This document shows positions 8,900 through 18,500 of a stretch of DNA of 64,000 nt, piece after piece. Under the pieces are notes generated by a model that was not told the origin of the DNA, made no database searches, and worked only from the letters and a program-made list of their open reading frames with translations. Each line of letters begins with the position of its first letter. Within the stretch, counting starts at the first letter, position 1. Made by a program: the position numbers and the translations under genes. The DNA comes from Bradyrhizobium campsiandrae (GTDB lineage: Bacteria; Pseudomonadota; Alphaproteobacteria; Rhizobiales; Xanthobacteraceae): the NCBI RefSeq assembly GCF_014529705.1, contig NZ_JAANIH010000034.1, positions 1 to 64,000 of the forward strand. The letters run 5' to 3'.

Positions 8900-9627
8900 T
8901 TGCGATGCCCTTCGTTCATCGAAGTAAAAACATCTTCAGGGCCTTTGGCGTCCTGTCCCGCGATCCGGCAACGGTTAAATTCCTCCAGCCTCGGATAGGT
9001 TGCCTTGAATGCAGTCAGGAATTCGTCAAATGGCACGTCCACGTACAAGCCCCGGTCATGAACATATTCCATGTGCCTCTGATTCTTTTCGTCGAACTGA
9101 TGAAACAGCGCGTCAGATGCCCCGTCGAAGACAAGAGGCTTTACGCCGAAGCGCTTGCACAGCTCCATGTTGAAGGCCGGCGTAACCTTGTAGGGCCTTC
9201 CGTCGAGCCACAGCTGCACGTATCCGTGATAGATGAAGAGGTCCGTTTGCATCAGCTCGGTCAGCTTCGGCGTATTCAGATGGTTACGGACGTCGGCGAA
9301 CCCCAATGCAGCTGGAATCCCAACAGCACGCAAGCAAGCGGTCAGCAGGATCGCCTTGGGCACGCAAAACGCAGACTCCACGCCTGCCACCACACTGGCG
9401 CGATAAGCATTGGGGTCCAGTTCAAACGTGTAGGGATCATACCGGATTCCATCGCGCACAGCTTCGAATAGTTGGATTGCCTTTTCCGTGTTGGAAACGC
9501 TGGAGCTCAGGCCACGCAAAGCAGACTTTACGAAGGCCCTCACCTCTGCGGCGTCGCTATCGACAAATCTGGTCGGGGACGTGAAGCGCGCCGGATCCGC
9601 CAGCGGCTGATGGTTCGCGTTCGACAT
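8896..9627 (-). CDS. Transglutaminase-like protein leading the acyl-CoA operon
   Basis: The 243-residue protein has a transglutaminase/papain-like core: Cys88 in FCVPKAILLTACLRAVGIPA and His134 in YHGYVQLWLDG. The third triad position (Asp in the usual LDP block) reads VTP, so Thr149 replaces it. There is no signal peptide or membrane segment, so it is cytoplasmic. As first gene of an acyl-CoA operon it may act on a CoA thioester, amide or carrier protein rather than cross-link proteins. Its role is unknown. The probable operator is at 9657-9672, 30 bp upstream of the start. Confidence 0.75.
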   Translation of the reverse strand: MSNANHQPLADPARFTSPTRFVDSDAAEVRAFVKSALRGLSSSVSNTEKAIQLFEAVRDGIRYDPYTFELDPNAYRASVVAGVESAFCVPKAILLTACLRAVGIPAALGFADVRNHLNTPKLTELMQTDLFIYHGYVQLWLDGRPYKVTPAFNMELCKRFGVKPLVFDGASDALFHQFDEKNQRHMEYVHDRGLYVDVPFDEFLTAFKATYPRLEEFNRCRIAGQDAKGPEDVFTSMNEGHRK

Positions 9628-9656
9628 TTTAATTTCTCTCCAGCGAGCCGCTATTT

Positions 9657-9672
9657 TCTAACATTCGTTAGA
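9657..9672. promoter_or_regulatory. Probable TetR operator 2
   Basis: The palindrome TCTAACATTCGTTAGA has the same 6-bp arms and 4-bp spacing as the site at 2683-2698, with only the spacer differing. It sits just upstream of the first gene of the six-gene operon, so both units are probably controlled by the tandem TetR protein. Confidence 0.7.
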
Positions 9673-9747
9673 TTACCTTCCGTGTCGACGCCTGTCAACG
9701 GGCTACAATTTTGCGTGTGAATCGACAGCCTTCGACTGGTTTCTCCT

Positions 9748-10050
9748 ATGAGGGAGCGCAGAACGGCCGACCTTGGTAAAGGTCAGTGTCGCCGCGTCCT
9801 GTCGTGGCGGCTGTCGATCACCATGGACGGCAAGGGCGCATGGCGCGACAACGCGTTCGTCGAGCGGCCATGGCGTAGCGTCAAATACGAGGAAGTCTAC
9901 CTGAGGGCCTATGACAGCGTCAGCGAAGCCCGTGCATCGATCGGCCGCTATCTCGACTTTTACAACAGCCGAAGACCGCATTCGAGCCTTGACGGGATCA
10001 CCCCCGATCAAGCCTACTTCAACCCGCTGCCCCTCCGCTTGGCAGCCTAA
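9748..10050 (+). pseudogene. IS3-family transposase OrfB remnant
   Basis: This is the 3' part of an IS3-family DDE transposase (integrase core), ending with FVERPWRSVKYEEVY, YLDFYNSRRPHSSLDG and PDQAYFNP. The upstream words RRVLSWRLSIT belong to an earlier part of the same protein. The roughly 50-60 residues normally between ITMD and ISMD, including a catalytic aspartate, are missing, and ITMD runs directly into GKGAWRDN. This looks like an internal deletion through short homology. OrfA and the N-terminal half of OrfB are absent, so the element cannot move itself. Confidence 0.85.
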
Positions 10051-10085
10051 CCACGGCATAGGCTCCACTTAGCGACGCGGAAAAT

Positions 10086-10111
10086 CTGTTCAGACAACCG
10101 GGACCACTTCA
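10086..10111 (+). repeat. Right inverted-repeat end of the IS3 remnant
   Basis: The sequence from about ctgttcagacaaccgggacc to cacttca, about 35 bp after the transposase stop, has the usual form of an IS3-group terminal repeat (TGAAGTGG on the other strand). No matching left end was found. Confidence 0.5.
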
Positions 10112-10167
10112 GCTAAACGCCTGAACTACAGCAGACGATCTTTCGCGGAAAACCGCTATATGTCGCC

Positions 10168-11166
10168 GTGAGCGCCCAGCCGGATAATGCATTTGGAAAT
10201 TCAAAAATGTTAGTAAGTGGCTCCCTCAAGCTCCCTGCACCAAATCGGCTCTTATCGGTTGATCTGCGGCACCTTAGATTCGCTGTCGCAGCCGCGGATT
10301 ATGGGAGTTTTCGAAAAGCAGCCGAGAGCCTGGCGGTACGACAATCGACGCTCAGCCGTACCGTTTGCCAGTTCGAACTCTCGATCGGCGTCACACTGTT
10401 TGAGCGTTCAAGCGGTGGAGTGAGGTCCACTCCTGCCGGGCGACAAATTCTACGCATGGCAAGAACGATCCTCGAAGAACTTGACGCGCTCCTGGCAACC
10501 GCGAAGTCGACGCGTAACGGTGAGAGCGGCCGGCTAGCAATTGGTTTCTGTACATCGCTCACAACCGGCAACCTGAGAGCATCTTTGCTTGATTTTCGGC
10601 AGAGATTTCCGCAGATCGAACTTGCCACCGTTGAGCGCAGGCGCACGCGTTTGGCGACCGCACTCCGTAATAGTGTGCTCGATGTTCTAATTCTAACGGG
10701 TGGAAGCACATCGTTGCAGGACAGCAAGACAAAATTCCTTTGGAGTGAGCGAGTATTAGTTGTGTTGCCTGAGGACCATCCGCTTTCAGCACAGCAAGTC
10801 GTCTATTGGACTGACTTGCGCGATGAAACGATCATATTAAGCGAATACGATCCAGGGCGCGAGATCGAAGACCTGTTGGTTTCGAAGCTTATGTCGCCAG
10901 ACGATCGCCCAAGGATTGAACGTCATGATATCAGTCGCGGCGTCGTGAAGAGCCTCGTTACAATGAAAGTGGGTATCAGCCTGGTCTTGGAATCAGACAT
11001 TGGCGCCAATTTCTCAGGTCTGGTGTATCGGGAGCTGCGTGATGGCACTGGGCCAAGTAGATTGGACTATTCAGCATATTGGCAAAGCGATAACGAAAAC
11101 CCCGCCTTGAATGCTTTCCTCAAGATGCTCTCCGAGCGCTATCCCTCGCCACGCTTAGAGGGGTGA
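10168..11166 (+). CDS. LysR-family transcriptional regulator
   Basis: This 332-residue regulator has an N-terminal winged helix-turn-helix at about 30-90 (LRHLRFAVAAADYGSFRKAAESL, LFERSSGGVRSTPAGR) and a LysR substrate-binding domain to the C-terminus. The start is a GTG; an ATG 13 codons later is possible. LysR genes of this type are common at the end of trb conjugation clusters in alphaproteobacteria, and here it faces the remains of trbI and DUF2274. Its last 18 bp overlap the 3' end of the convergent DUF2274 remnant. Its target and inducer are unknown. Confidence 0.88.
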   Translation: MSAQPDNAFGNSKMLVSGSLKLPAPNRLLSVDLRHLRFAVAAADYGSFRKAAESLAVRQSTLSRTVCQFELSIGVTLFERSSGGVRSTPAGRQILRMARTILEELDALLATAKSTRNGESGRLAIGFCTSLTTGNLRASLLDFRQRFPQIELATVERRRTRLATALRNSVLDVLILTGGSTSLQDSKTKFLWSERVLVVLPEDHPLSAQQVVYWTDLRDETIILSEYDPGREIEDLLVSKLMSPDDRPRIERHDISRGVVKSLVTMKVGISLVLESDIGANFSGLVYRELRDGTGPSRLDYSAYWQSDNENPALNAFLKMLSERYPSPRLEG

Positions 11167-11380
11167 CGAGCGCGGCGAGCCTTCAAAAAGCTCCTGTCCG
11201 TTGCCATGAACCGCGCCAACATGGGTGCAATGAGTTTGGCTGGATCATTGATCGGCTGACCAGTTTCGCGTGCGAGGATTTCGCGTAGGCGACAAGGTCC
11301 CGATGTACGCTCGCTGGCAATTCGTGTGTGAGTTTAACCGGCTTATCGTCCTCGATCGCTCCGAGTCTAAGCTTAGCCAT
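11149..11380 (-). pseudogene. DUF2274 protein, frameshifted
   Basis: The gene starts MAKLRLGAIEDDKPVKL, the usual start of the small DUF2274 protein found after trbI. It reads correctly to DLVAYA, then loses frame by a one-base deletion. The shifted frame continues as EILARETGQPINDPAKLIAP and MLARFMATDRSF to a TAG at 11149-11151. It is part of a decayed conjugation module; its function in intact systems is unknown. Confidence 0.8.
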
Positions 11381-11385
11381 CGCTC

Positions 11386-11871
11386 TCATCCTCTGTACGG
11401 CTCGAGCACAAGATCGCGGTTGACTATCACAGTGACTGGAAATCCCGGTCTGATAGATAGCGTTGGCTGAACGTTGAGATTTCGACGGACAACCTGTTGT
11501 CCTGTTTGGTTGAGCGAATTAGCCGCGCCCAGCCGAAGGGCTTGCAGAAGCGCTGTGTTGCTGCCGCTGTCAGCGCCGGACCCAAGTTCCGAACCGACGC
11601 CGAGCAACGTCGACAGAGCGGCAGCTCCGAACAGCTCTTTCCAATGATTGTCGACCTCATCCTCGAGACCGGAATAGCCACCTGCGTCAGCACCCTGTTG
11701 CCGTTCCAATACAATCGAGCGACCATTCGGCATAATGAGCCGAGTCCACACCAAGAGTACCCGAGATTGGCCGAATGCGATTTGGCTGTCGTAAATGCCA
11801 ATTAATCTCGCTCCCTGAGGAATTAAGCGGATACGGCCAGAAGGCGTATCATATACCGTCTCGATGACCTG
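11386..11871 (-). pseudogene. trbI C-terminal remnant
   Basis: TrbI is a VirB10-like inner-to-outer membrane channel component of P-type conjugation. Only the C-terminal 160 or so codons remain, beginning AQVIETVYDTPSGR and including IPQGARLIGIYDSQ, VWTRLIMPNGRS and GLEDEVDNHW. No start codon with a ribosome-binding site precedes it. The sequence upstream is the 5' part of a DUF736 gene in another frame, so a deletion has fused the two genes at about 11871-11880. The rest of the trb cluster is absent from the window. Confidence 0.85.
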
Positions 11872-12034
11872 CGCGGTTCTCGGCTCGTCCCACGAAGATG
11901 CGGTGGCTGGGAGCCTTTTCGTTGGAGGGGCTGGTTTCCGCGACGATGCGGACGCCTTTGGCCTGCAGACTGAGGGTGACGATCTCGCCCTGGAAATCGT
12001 TGCCGACCTTCTTGAACGAACCGATGGTAGCCAT
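11849..12034 (-). pseudogene. DUF736 protein, 3' truncated by fusion to trbI
   Basis: The start MATIGSFKKVGNDFQGEIVTL, with AGGAG 7 bp upstream, matches DUF736, a small protein of about 100 residues common on rhizobial plasmids and ICEs. Homology stops after HRIFVGR at about residue 50. The frame then runs a few codons into trbI sequence and stops. The missing half and the abrupt switch to trbI show a deletion. Confidence 0.8.
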
Positions 12035-12146
12035 GTGTCTTCTCCTGTTTGTGTTTCGAGCCCGCGACCACCGCGGCCTCGATGGCGATCTGCGGGCCGA
12101 AGACGATCGGCGACGCACCCGAAGGGCCGCAGCGCAGCGGAGGATG

Positions 12147-12214
12147 CCGTCGCAGCGACTTTCTTGCCTCGCGAGGAATGGGCGAAGCCCAGGGGAAGAA
12201 AGTCGCTGCGACGG
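12147..12214. repeat. Long perfect hairpin upstream of DUF736
   Basis: A perfect 19-bp inverted repeat (arms 12147-12165 and 12196-12214, core GTCGCAGCGACTTTCTT) surrounds a 30-base loop. It lies about 110 bp upstream of the DUF736 start and is preceded by a GGGCCGCAGCGC-AGCGGAGGATG segment that recurs before the hairpin at 14248. There is no T-run, so a simple terminator is unlikely. Confidence 0.75.
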
Positions 12215-12578
12215 CGTTGCGGCTCAGGCGATCGAGGCGCAGCCCGGTCTTCGGCCAGATCGAGCCATCAAAGAGGCCCTGTGCGTCGCGTGCTGAACCA
12301 CAAAATCCAGGAGAAAATGGCGAGCGTCGGTTCAACAAGGCAAGAGGTCATTACGGTTCGGCGTAGGAAAAGAAACGAAGGCAGGCAAAAGCGGTAGTTG
12401 TCAGCATAAAGCCAACCGCAAGCGACCGACTCCAGGGCCGGATCGATGTGTACCGGACGCAACCAACGCCATCTCATCGAGTACTGCGAGGAAAGTCGCG
12501 ATTACCTTTCGCACAATCTCGTTGCTCCCACTTCGGCGTGCGGATTCCGCCAGCTACCGAAGAGCCGGATGGCAAGCA
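12215..12578. other. Intergenic stretch without a recognisable gene
   Basis: About 360 bp with only short unsupported reading frames. I see no protein family, RNA gene or clear repeat in it. Confidence 0.4.
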
Positions 12579-13061
12579 TCATTTCTGACGCGCTGCGGCT
12601 GCGAGACCTGGCTGAGGACCGCTCCCGACTGCCGCGTTCGAATCGAGCGGGCGGGGCTCGGTTAAGATGGTCAATCGCGTCCATGCTGTACCGCCGATGA
12701 AGACCGCGCCGAAACAAGCGAAGAGCTGCTGCCAAACAGGCGAAGGCACTCCGAAGTGCGCTATTGCAAGAGCGAGATGATAGCCGGCGAATGTGGCCGG
12801 CAAAGCAAAGGCGGCCGCAATGACGGTACGCAAGATCAGAGATTGTGTCATTGCGAACGCGATTTGTGCGATTGCCAGCGTCATGCCGCCAGCGGCGACG
12901 GCAACAAGCGGCGTGCCAAGCACACCGGCGCCACTATAGTAGGCCCAAAAGCCAGCATTGAGCGCCACGATAAAAGGCAGAATGTAAACCGCCAGCGTGA
13001 ACATTAGCCAGCAGATGACACCGAGGCCAACAGTGTTGAGGAGTAGTCCAAGGGCGAGCAT
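12579..13061 (-). CDS. Conserved multi-pass membrane protein of the ICE backbone
   Basis: The 160-residue protein has about four hydrophobic segments (starting LALGLLLNTVGLG, then LAVYILPFIVAL and two more). Start 13061 is chosen because hydrophobic homology-like sequence begins there and GGAG lies 8-9 bp upstream. The longer frame to 13172 adds a polar N-terminus. It lies between the DUF736 and DUF2493 genes on the same strand, as in similar plasmid backbones. Function unknown. Confidence 0.6.
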   Translation of the reverse strand: MLALGLLLNTVGLGVICWLMFTLAVYILPFIVALNAGFWAYYSGAGVLGTPLVAVAAGGMTLAIAQIAFAMTQSLILRTVIAAAFALPATFAGYHLALAIAHFGVPSPVWQQLFACFGAVFIGGTAWTRLTILTEPRPLDSNAAVGSGPQPGLAAAARQK

Positions 13062-13203
13062 GGTGGTGGCTCCATGTTGCAAGGGTGTAACGGTCGCGCC
13101 TTCCACCACCACCACGGCGCGGTTCTGGATATGCAATCGAAACGAGGCGGAGTTGCGGCGATGCAACTCCACCTCGGTGGTGTGGAAGATGGCAGGTCGG
13201 CGC

Positions 13204-14127
13204 TCACGAAGCGCCGAATTTCCAGACCGCGATGCCGAAGCGCTTCGCCTTGTCGGCGAGATTGTCCTGGATTCCGGTGCCCGGGAAATGCATGACGCCG
13301 ATCGGCAGTAGTTCGAGCATGGCGTCGTTGCGCTTGAAAGGCGCTGCCTTGGCGTGCTTGGTCCAATCCGGCTTGAACGCGATCTGTGGCACCTTTCGGG
13401 TGGTCGCCCATTTGGCGGCGATCAGTTCTGCGCCTTTTGGCGAGCCGCCATGGATCAGGACCATGTCGGGATGCTTGGCGTGAACCTTGTCGAGGCGATC
13501 CCAGATCAAGTGGTGGTCGTTGAAGTCAAAGCCGCCCGTGAGTGCGATCTTCGGCCCTGCTGGCAACATGACCTCAGTCTCGGTGCGGCGCTTGGCCGCG
13601 AGAAAGTCGCGGGAGTCGATCATCGCCGCGGTGAGGGTCCGGTGGTTGACGAGTGACCCCGATCGAGGGCGCCAGGCTAAGCCCGTGTGGACCTCGAAAC
13701 GTTCGATGGCCTGTTCGCGGAAGAGTTCGAGGCAATTGCGGCGCTCGATCAGTGTGATGCCTTCAGCCGTCAGGCGCTCGAGTTCGACTGATCGCACTTC
13801 CGAGCCGTTCTGCTCGCGCTGGCTTTTGCGTTGGGCCTGTTCATTGTTGTCCAGTTCGCGTTCTATGCGGTCCGTGGCACGGTGGAAGAGGTTGACGGTC
13901 GACCAGAGCAGATCCGGAAGGTCCGGTTCGAGCCGGGTGTCGTTCAGCGTGGCGACCAGTGCGTCGAAGATGTCGGCAACGGCGCCCGCGATCATCTTGC
14001 CTTCCGGTAGAGGTCTTGGATCGGGCTGGTCGTCGAATGGACGGTAGCCAAAGAGCTGCAATTCGTTGAGGACGATGTCGGTCGGAGATGCCGTATGCTG
14101 TAGTTCGATGTCGTCGCGATCGGTCAT
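13204..14127 (-). CDS. DUF2493 (SLOG-like) domain protein
   Basis: The 307-residue protein has a helical charged N-terminal part, with ERELDNNEQAQRK as a possible coiled coil at about 90-115. Its C-terminal DUF2493 domain belongs to the YspA/SLOG nucleotide-binding Rossmann group: KIALTGGFDF, VLIHGGSPKGAELIAAKWA and KPDWTKHAKAAPFKRN. SLOG domains bind nucleotides or nucleotide-derived signals. The protein is widespread on alphaproteobacterial plasmids and ICEs but has no assigned function. A structured leader lies upstream at 14248-14356. Confidence 0.82.
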   Translation of the reverse strand: MTDRDDIELQHTASPTDIVLNELQLFGYRPFDDQPDPRPLPEGKMIAGAVADIFDALVATLNDTRLEPDLPDLLWSTVNLFHRATDRIERELDNNEQAQRKSQREQNGSEVRSVELERLTAEGITLIERRNCLELFREQAIERFEVHTGLAWRPRSGSLVNHRTLTAAMIDSRDFLAAKRRTETEVMLPAGPKIALTGGFDFNDHHLIWDRLDKVHAKHPDMVLIHGGSPKGAELIAAKWATTRKVPQIAFKPDWTKHAKAAPFKRNDAMLELLPIGVMHFPGTGIQDNLADKAKRFGIAVWKFGAS

Positions 14128-14247
14128 GGGATGAGGTCCTTTGCCGGAACGGCCGCGTCCATCGCGGCCTTCGTGGCGATCACCTCACGGCGGGCGGGAC
14201 GGGCCAGCACCCGGAGCGCTAGCGGAGGGCCGCAGCGCCAGCGAAGG

Positions 14248-14356
14248 ATGGCGGAGGCCGGCTATTTTGCTTCGCGATGCAAAGCGCGCCATCGCCCCCT
14301 ATATAATGTGATCGTCCCTTCGCGGCGCGCGGCGGAAAATAGCTGGCCGCAGCCAT
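14248..14356. repeat. Long imperfect hairpin upstream of DUF2493
   Basis: Arms 14248-14268 and 14336-14356 pair with 3 mismatches in 21 (core GGCTATTTT/AAAATAGC). The 67-base loop holds a smaller TTTGC/GCAAA stem. The preceding GGAGGGCCGCAGCGCCAGCG segment resembles that before the hairpin at 12147. It is about 120 bp upstream of the DUF2493 start. Confidence 0.65.
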
Positions 14357-14472
14357 TGCCGGCCCGGGCCGGCTGCCGTCCGATCGCCCTCTAGAAGGCC
14401 GTGGTCGCGGCTTTCCGGCATCGGAATCTGCCGCGCCACCGAGCTATCGACGTTGATGGCAGCCAAACGCGC

Positions 14473-15534
14473 CTATCTGACAGTGGCCGGCAGAAGCAGA
14501 AAGCGGGAGACGTCCTCCGGTGCCAGCTGGATCCGCAAGGCCGCCCGAAGTGCATCAAGGCCAAAGACGTGCAGATCCTCATTGAAGTCGCCGAGTCGAG
14601 GCGATAGTGGAATCGCTTCGATGCCGGCGATTTCCGCGCGTTGCAACAGAACGGCTTGCACCGCGTCCCCAGCGGCATCGGCGTCGCGGGCGATATAGAG
14701 CCGGCGCAAACTCGATGACAATGCGATGGCTGAGAGGTGGTTGGCCGATAGCGCAGCGGCCATCGGCAAGGTCGGAAGCATGCAGCGTAGCGACAACATG
14801 GTCTCGATGCCTTCGCCGGCGATGAGCACATCGTCGTCCGCTGCCCCGAAGCGAACCGCATTGCCGAGGAGGTCGCCCATGGCTCGTCGCGGCGTGTCGA
14901 TCGGGGCCTTGCCGAGACGGATCCGATCAAAGCCCAGCGGATCGAGCCATGTGCGATGCGCGCCGGTGATTTTGCCATCAAGGTCGGTGACGCAGGCGAT
15001 CATGGCCGGCCAGGTCTCGGTCGGCAGATGCTCGTCAGGCCGATAGTAACAACGCGGATGGAAACGGAGGCTGCCACCATGGTGCACGTGGGCTATTCCA
15101 CGACGATGTAAGTACGTCTCAACGATGGTGCCCTCGATCGGACCCGAAATTGCAAACAGCCGTCTTGCTGCCTCTTGCGATCCGGCCGGTGCTGGCGGAT
15201 GCACCGATTTCAAGGCCGATTGTGGTTCAGCACGGGGCAAGTTCAGAAATCGCCGCGCCTCCTCCGCGACCTCGCGGAAGTCGAGAAGCCCAAGGCTTTC
15301 TCTGATGACGTCGAGCAAATCGCCGTGCTCGGAGGTTGCTGCGTCTGTCCATTTTCCGGCAGGTCCCTTCGAGGAATCCTGGAGCCGTACAAACATTGAA
15401 CGGCCCGGCGTATTGTGGACATCGCCAACCAGCCAATATCGCCCATCGCGCTTTCCATTGGAAAGGTAGTGGCGGCACACGGCCTCGGCAGCAAGCGCGA
15501 GACGGTGGGCCAGTTCGGAAGCATCGCGGGACAT
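14473..15534 (-). CDS. Toprim-domain protein (DUF7146/primase-like)
   Basis: The 353-residue protein has an N-terminal primase-like region (residues about 1-110) and a C-terminal Toprim domain. The Toprim domain shows an acidic motif in VLIAGEGIETMLSL (catalytic Glu) and the DxD motif in LYIARDADAAGDA. Toprim proteins of this group are found with plasmid replication and mobilisation genes and may synthesise primers or cleave DNA. The ATG at 15534 overlaps the stop of the big helicase gene as TGATG, so the two are co-translated. Confidence 0.82.
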   Translation of the reverse strand: MSRDASELAHRLALAAEAVCRHYLSNGKRDGRYWLVGDVHNTPGRSMFVRLQDSSKGPAGKWTDAATSEHGDLLDVIRESLGLLDFREVAEEARRFLNLPRAEPQSALKSVHPPAPAGSQEAARRLFAISGPIEGTIVETYLHRRGIAHVHHGGSLRFHPRCYYRPDEHLPTETWPAMIACVTDLDGKITGAHRTWLDPLGFDRIRLGKAPIDTPRRAMGDLLGNAVRFGAADDDVLIAGEGIETMLSLRCMLPTLPMAAALSANHLSAIALSSSLRRLYIARDADAAGDAVQAVLLQRAEIAGIEAIPLSPRLGDFNEDLHVFGLDALRAALRIQLAPEDVSRFLLLPATVR

Positions 15535-18500
15535 CACGCCGCCTCCCGTTCACTGACTCGTTCGACCGGATAACATTCGAGCACCTTGGCGAGCACGCCG
15601 ACGCCAGCGGTGTCAGTCGGAACGAACATGCGCAGCTTCCAGGAAATGATCTCCCCGAAGAGCCCATAGGCGCGCAGGCGGTCTCGCATACCGTCAGTGA
15701 AATCAGACAGTTCGATGCGATGTGTGCCCATCACACGGACGCGTCGAAGCTTCAGGCCTTCGGTCAGGCTGAGAACCGCGCGACCTTCGAGCAACGCGGC
15801 GAAGGCGGCGTCCGGCGTCAGCGCCGGTGCGTCGCCAGCCAGCGTCGTCGCCACCCAGGCCGGCGAGACCTTGCGACCGATGATGCGCTCGCCGGCATCC
15901 GTCTGAAGCCGATAGACGCGGGTCGACTCGTTCGGCAGCCGCTTCCAGATCGGCAAGAGCAGGCCTGCCGCCATATGGATGGTGCTGTCGGTGAACTCGG
16001 GCACTTCGGCCAGTTCCGCCTGCCAGGCCGCGGCGAAGCGTTCGCGGTCGGCTTGCGCCCAATGGCTTTCCGCCATCATCTTCAGCGGAAGGCTGTTATG
16101 CTCCATCGGCCGTATCAGCCGCACGCGCCGCTCGATTTCGCCGTCATCGAGCATGAGGCTCGGTCCCGGCACCTGAATGGCGGCGCGGCCCGAGCGCTCG
16201 TCGACCAGCGGGACAGCGCAAGAATTGGAGACCCGATCGAACGCCTCCTCCAACGTCACGGGACGATTGCGCCGTCGCTCGATGATGGTCAGCAGCCGTG
16301 TTTCCGCGCCGGTCCCCGGATGGGTGTAGATGACACGCCGGTCAGCAACGACGAAGCTCTCGGCCCGAAGTGTCTCCAGGCCGCCATCGTAGGTGCCGGA
16401 CGCGATCGCGCCATCGATGCGGGCGTTGAGCAACTGCTCGAACGTCGCGAAGAGCACGTTCTGCAGGTCGATGGTGAGCGCCAGCAGGCGATTGAGGAAG
16501 GTGGTGATCGGCGGTAGCTCATCCTTGATGCCGTTGGCATCCATCAGCTTCAGACCGGTCGCATCCTCGAACATCTCAAGCGAGCACCCCTCCACCTTGC
16601 CGCGCACAAGAAGATGATAGAGCTGGCGCAGCGCGTCGCGACCGTAATGGCTTTCGAGATTATCTTCGGGTCTGAAGAGACCTTGGCCACCGGTCTGGCG
16701 CTGGCCTCGGGTGATCGCGCCCAGCGTGTCGAGCCGGCGCGCGATCGTACTCAAGAATCGCTTCTCCGCCTTTACGTCCGTGGCGATCGGCCGAAACAAC
16801 GGCGGCTGCGCCTGGTTGGTGCGGTTGGTGCGGCCCAGGCCCTGAATGGCGGCGTCCGCCTTCCAGCCGGGCTCGAGCAGATAATGAACCCTCAACCTGC
16901 GATTCCGTGCCGAGAGCTCGGCGTGGTAGCTTCTCCCCGTGCCGCCTGCTTCGCTGAAGACAAGGATGCGCTTGGCGTCGTCCATGAAGGCCGCGGTCTC
17001 GGCGAGATTGGCCGAGGCGGCGCGGTTTTCGACCATCAGCCGATCCCGTTTGCGAATGACGCGGCGCGAGCGGCCGGTAACTTCAGCGACCACGTCCGTG
17101 CCGAACCGCTGGACAATCTGGTCGAGCGCGCCCGGCACGGCCGGGAGCGAGGCCAGCTTCTCGATCAGGCGGTCGCGGCGGGTGACTGCGTCCCTGCTCT
17201 CGAGCGGCTGGCCGTCGCGATAGACTGGCCGGGAGCAGAGATTGCCCTCGCTGTCGGTGAAGGGCTCGTAGAGCTGGACCGGGAAGGAATGGGCGAGATA
17301 GTCGAGGACATATTCGCGCGGGGTGATGTCGACCTGCACGTCGCCCCAGTCTTCGGTTGGGGTCTCGGCGAGCCGGCGTTCCATCAGCGCCTCGCCGGTC
17401 GAGACGATCTGGATCACGGCGGCGTGTCCCGCGTCAAGATCGCGCTCAATCGAGCGGATCAGGGAGGGGGTCTTCATCGAGGTGAGCAGATGGCCGAAGA
17501 AGCGCTGCTTGGCGCTCTCGAAAGCGGAGCGCGCGGCGGACTTCGCGTGCGCGTTAAGCGTCCCAGTTTCGCCGGTGATATTCGCGGCCCGCATGGCCGC
17601 GTCGAGATTGTTATGGATGATGCTGAACGCACCCGCATAGGCGTCGTAGATGCGGATCTGCTCGGGGGTGAGCTGGTGTTCGACCAGCTCGTATTCGACG
17701 CCCTCATAAGACAGCGAACGCGCGGCATAAAGGCCGAGCGCCTTGAGATCGCGAGCCAAGACCTCCATCGCTGCGACGCCGCCCTCCTCGATCGATTCGA
17801 CGAATTCGGCTCGCGTCGTGAATGGGAAATCACTGCCGCCCCAAAGACCAAGGCGCTGGGCATAGGCGAGGTTATGGACCGTGGTGGCGCCGGTCGCGGA
17901 GACATAGACGACGCGGGCGTTCGGCAACGCATGCTGCAGCCTTAGGCCGGCGCGCCCCTGCTGAGAGGCCGCCTGGTCTCCTCGCTCACCCTTGCCGCCG
18001 ACCGCGTTCTGCATCGCGTGGCTCTCGTCGAAGACGATCACTCCGTCGAAATCGGAGCCCAACCATTCGACGATCTGACGGACGCGCGAAAGCTTTTCTC
18101 CGCGCTCGTCAGTGCGCAGCGTAGCGTAGGTCGCAAAAAGGATACCTTCCGACAGCCGGATCGGCGTGCCCTGCCGGAAGCGAGAAAGCGGCGTCACGAG
18201 CAGCCGCTCGACGCCGAGCGCCGACCAATCGCGCTGCGCATCCTCGATCAGCTTGTCGGATTTGCTGATCCAGATCGCACGACGGCGGCCCTTGAGCCAG
18301 TTGTCGAGCAGGATACCGGCGACCTGTCGCCCCTTGCCCGCGCCCGTCCCATCTCCCAGAAACCAGCCGCGACGAAAGCGAACGGCATTCTCCGCGTCAT
18401 CACGTGCGGCCGCCACGATGTCAAAAGTCGCGTCGACCGTCCAGGAACCGCTAAGAAACTCCGAATGCGCCTCACCAGCGTAGATGACGCTCTCGAGCTG

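Noticed and set aside
16614..17945. A 443-codon plus-strand frame
   Set aside because: It lies entirely antisense to the methylase-helicase gene, whose motifs are clear; its composition is that of an antisense shadow.
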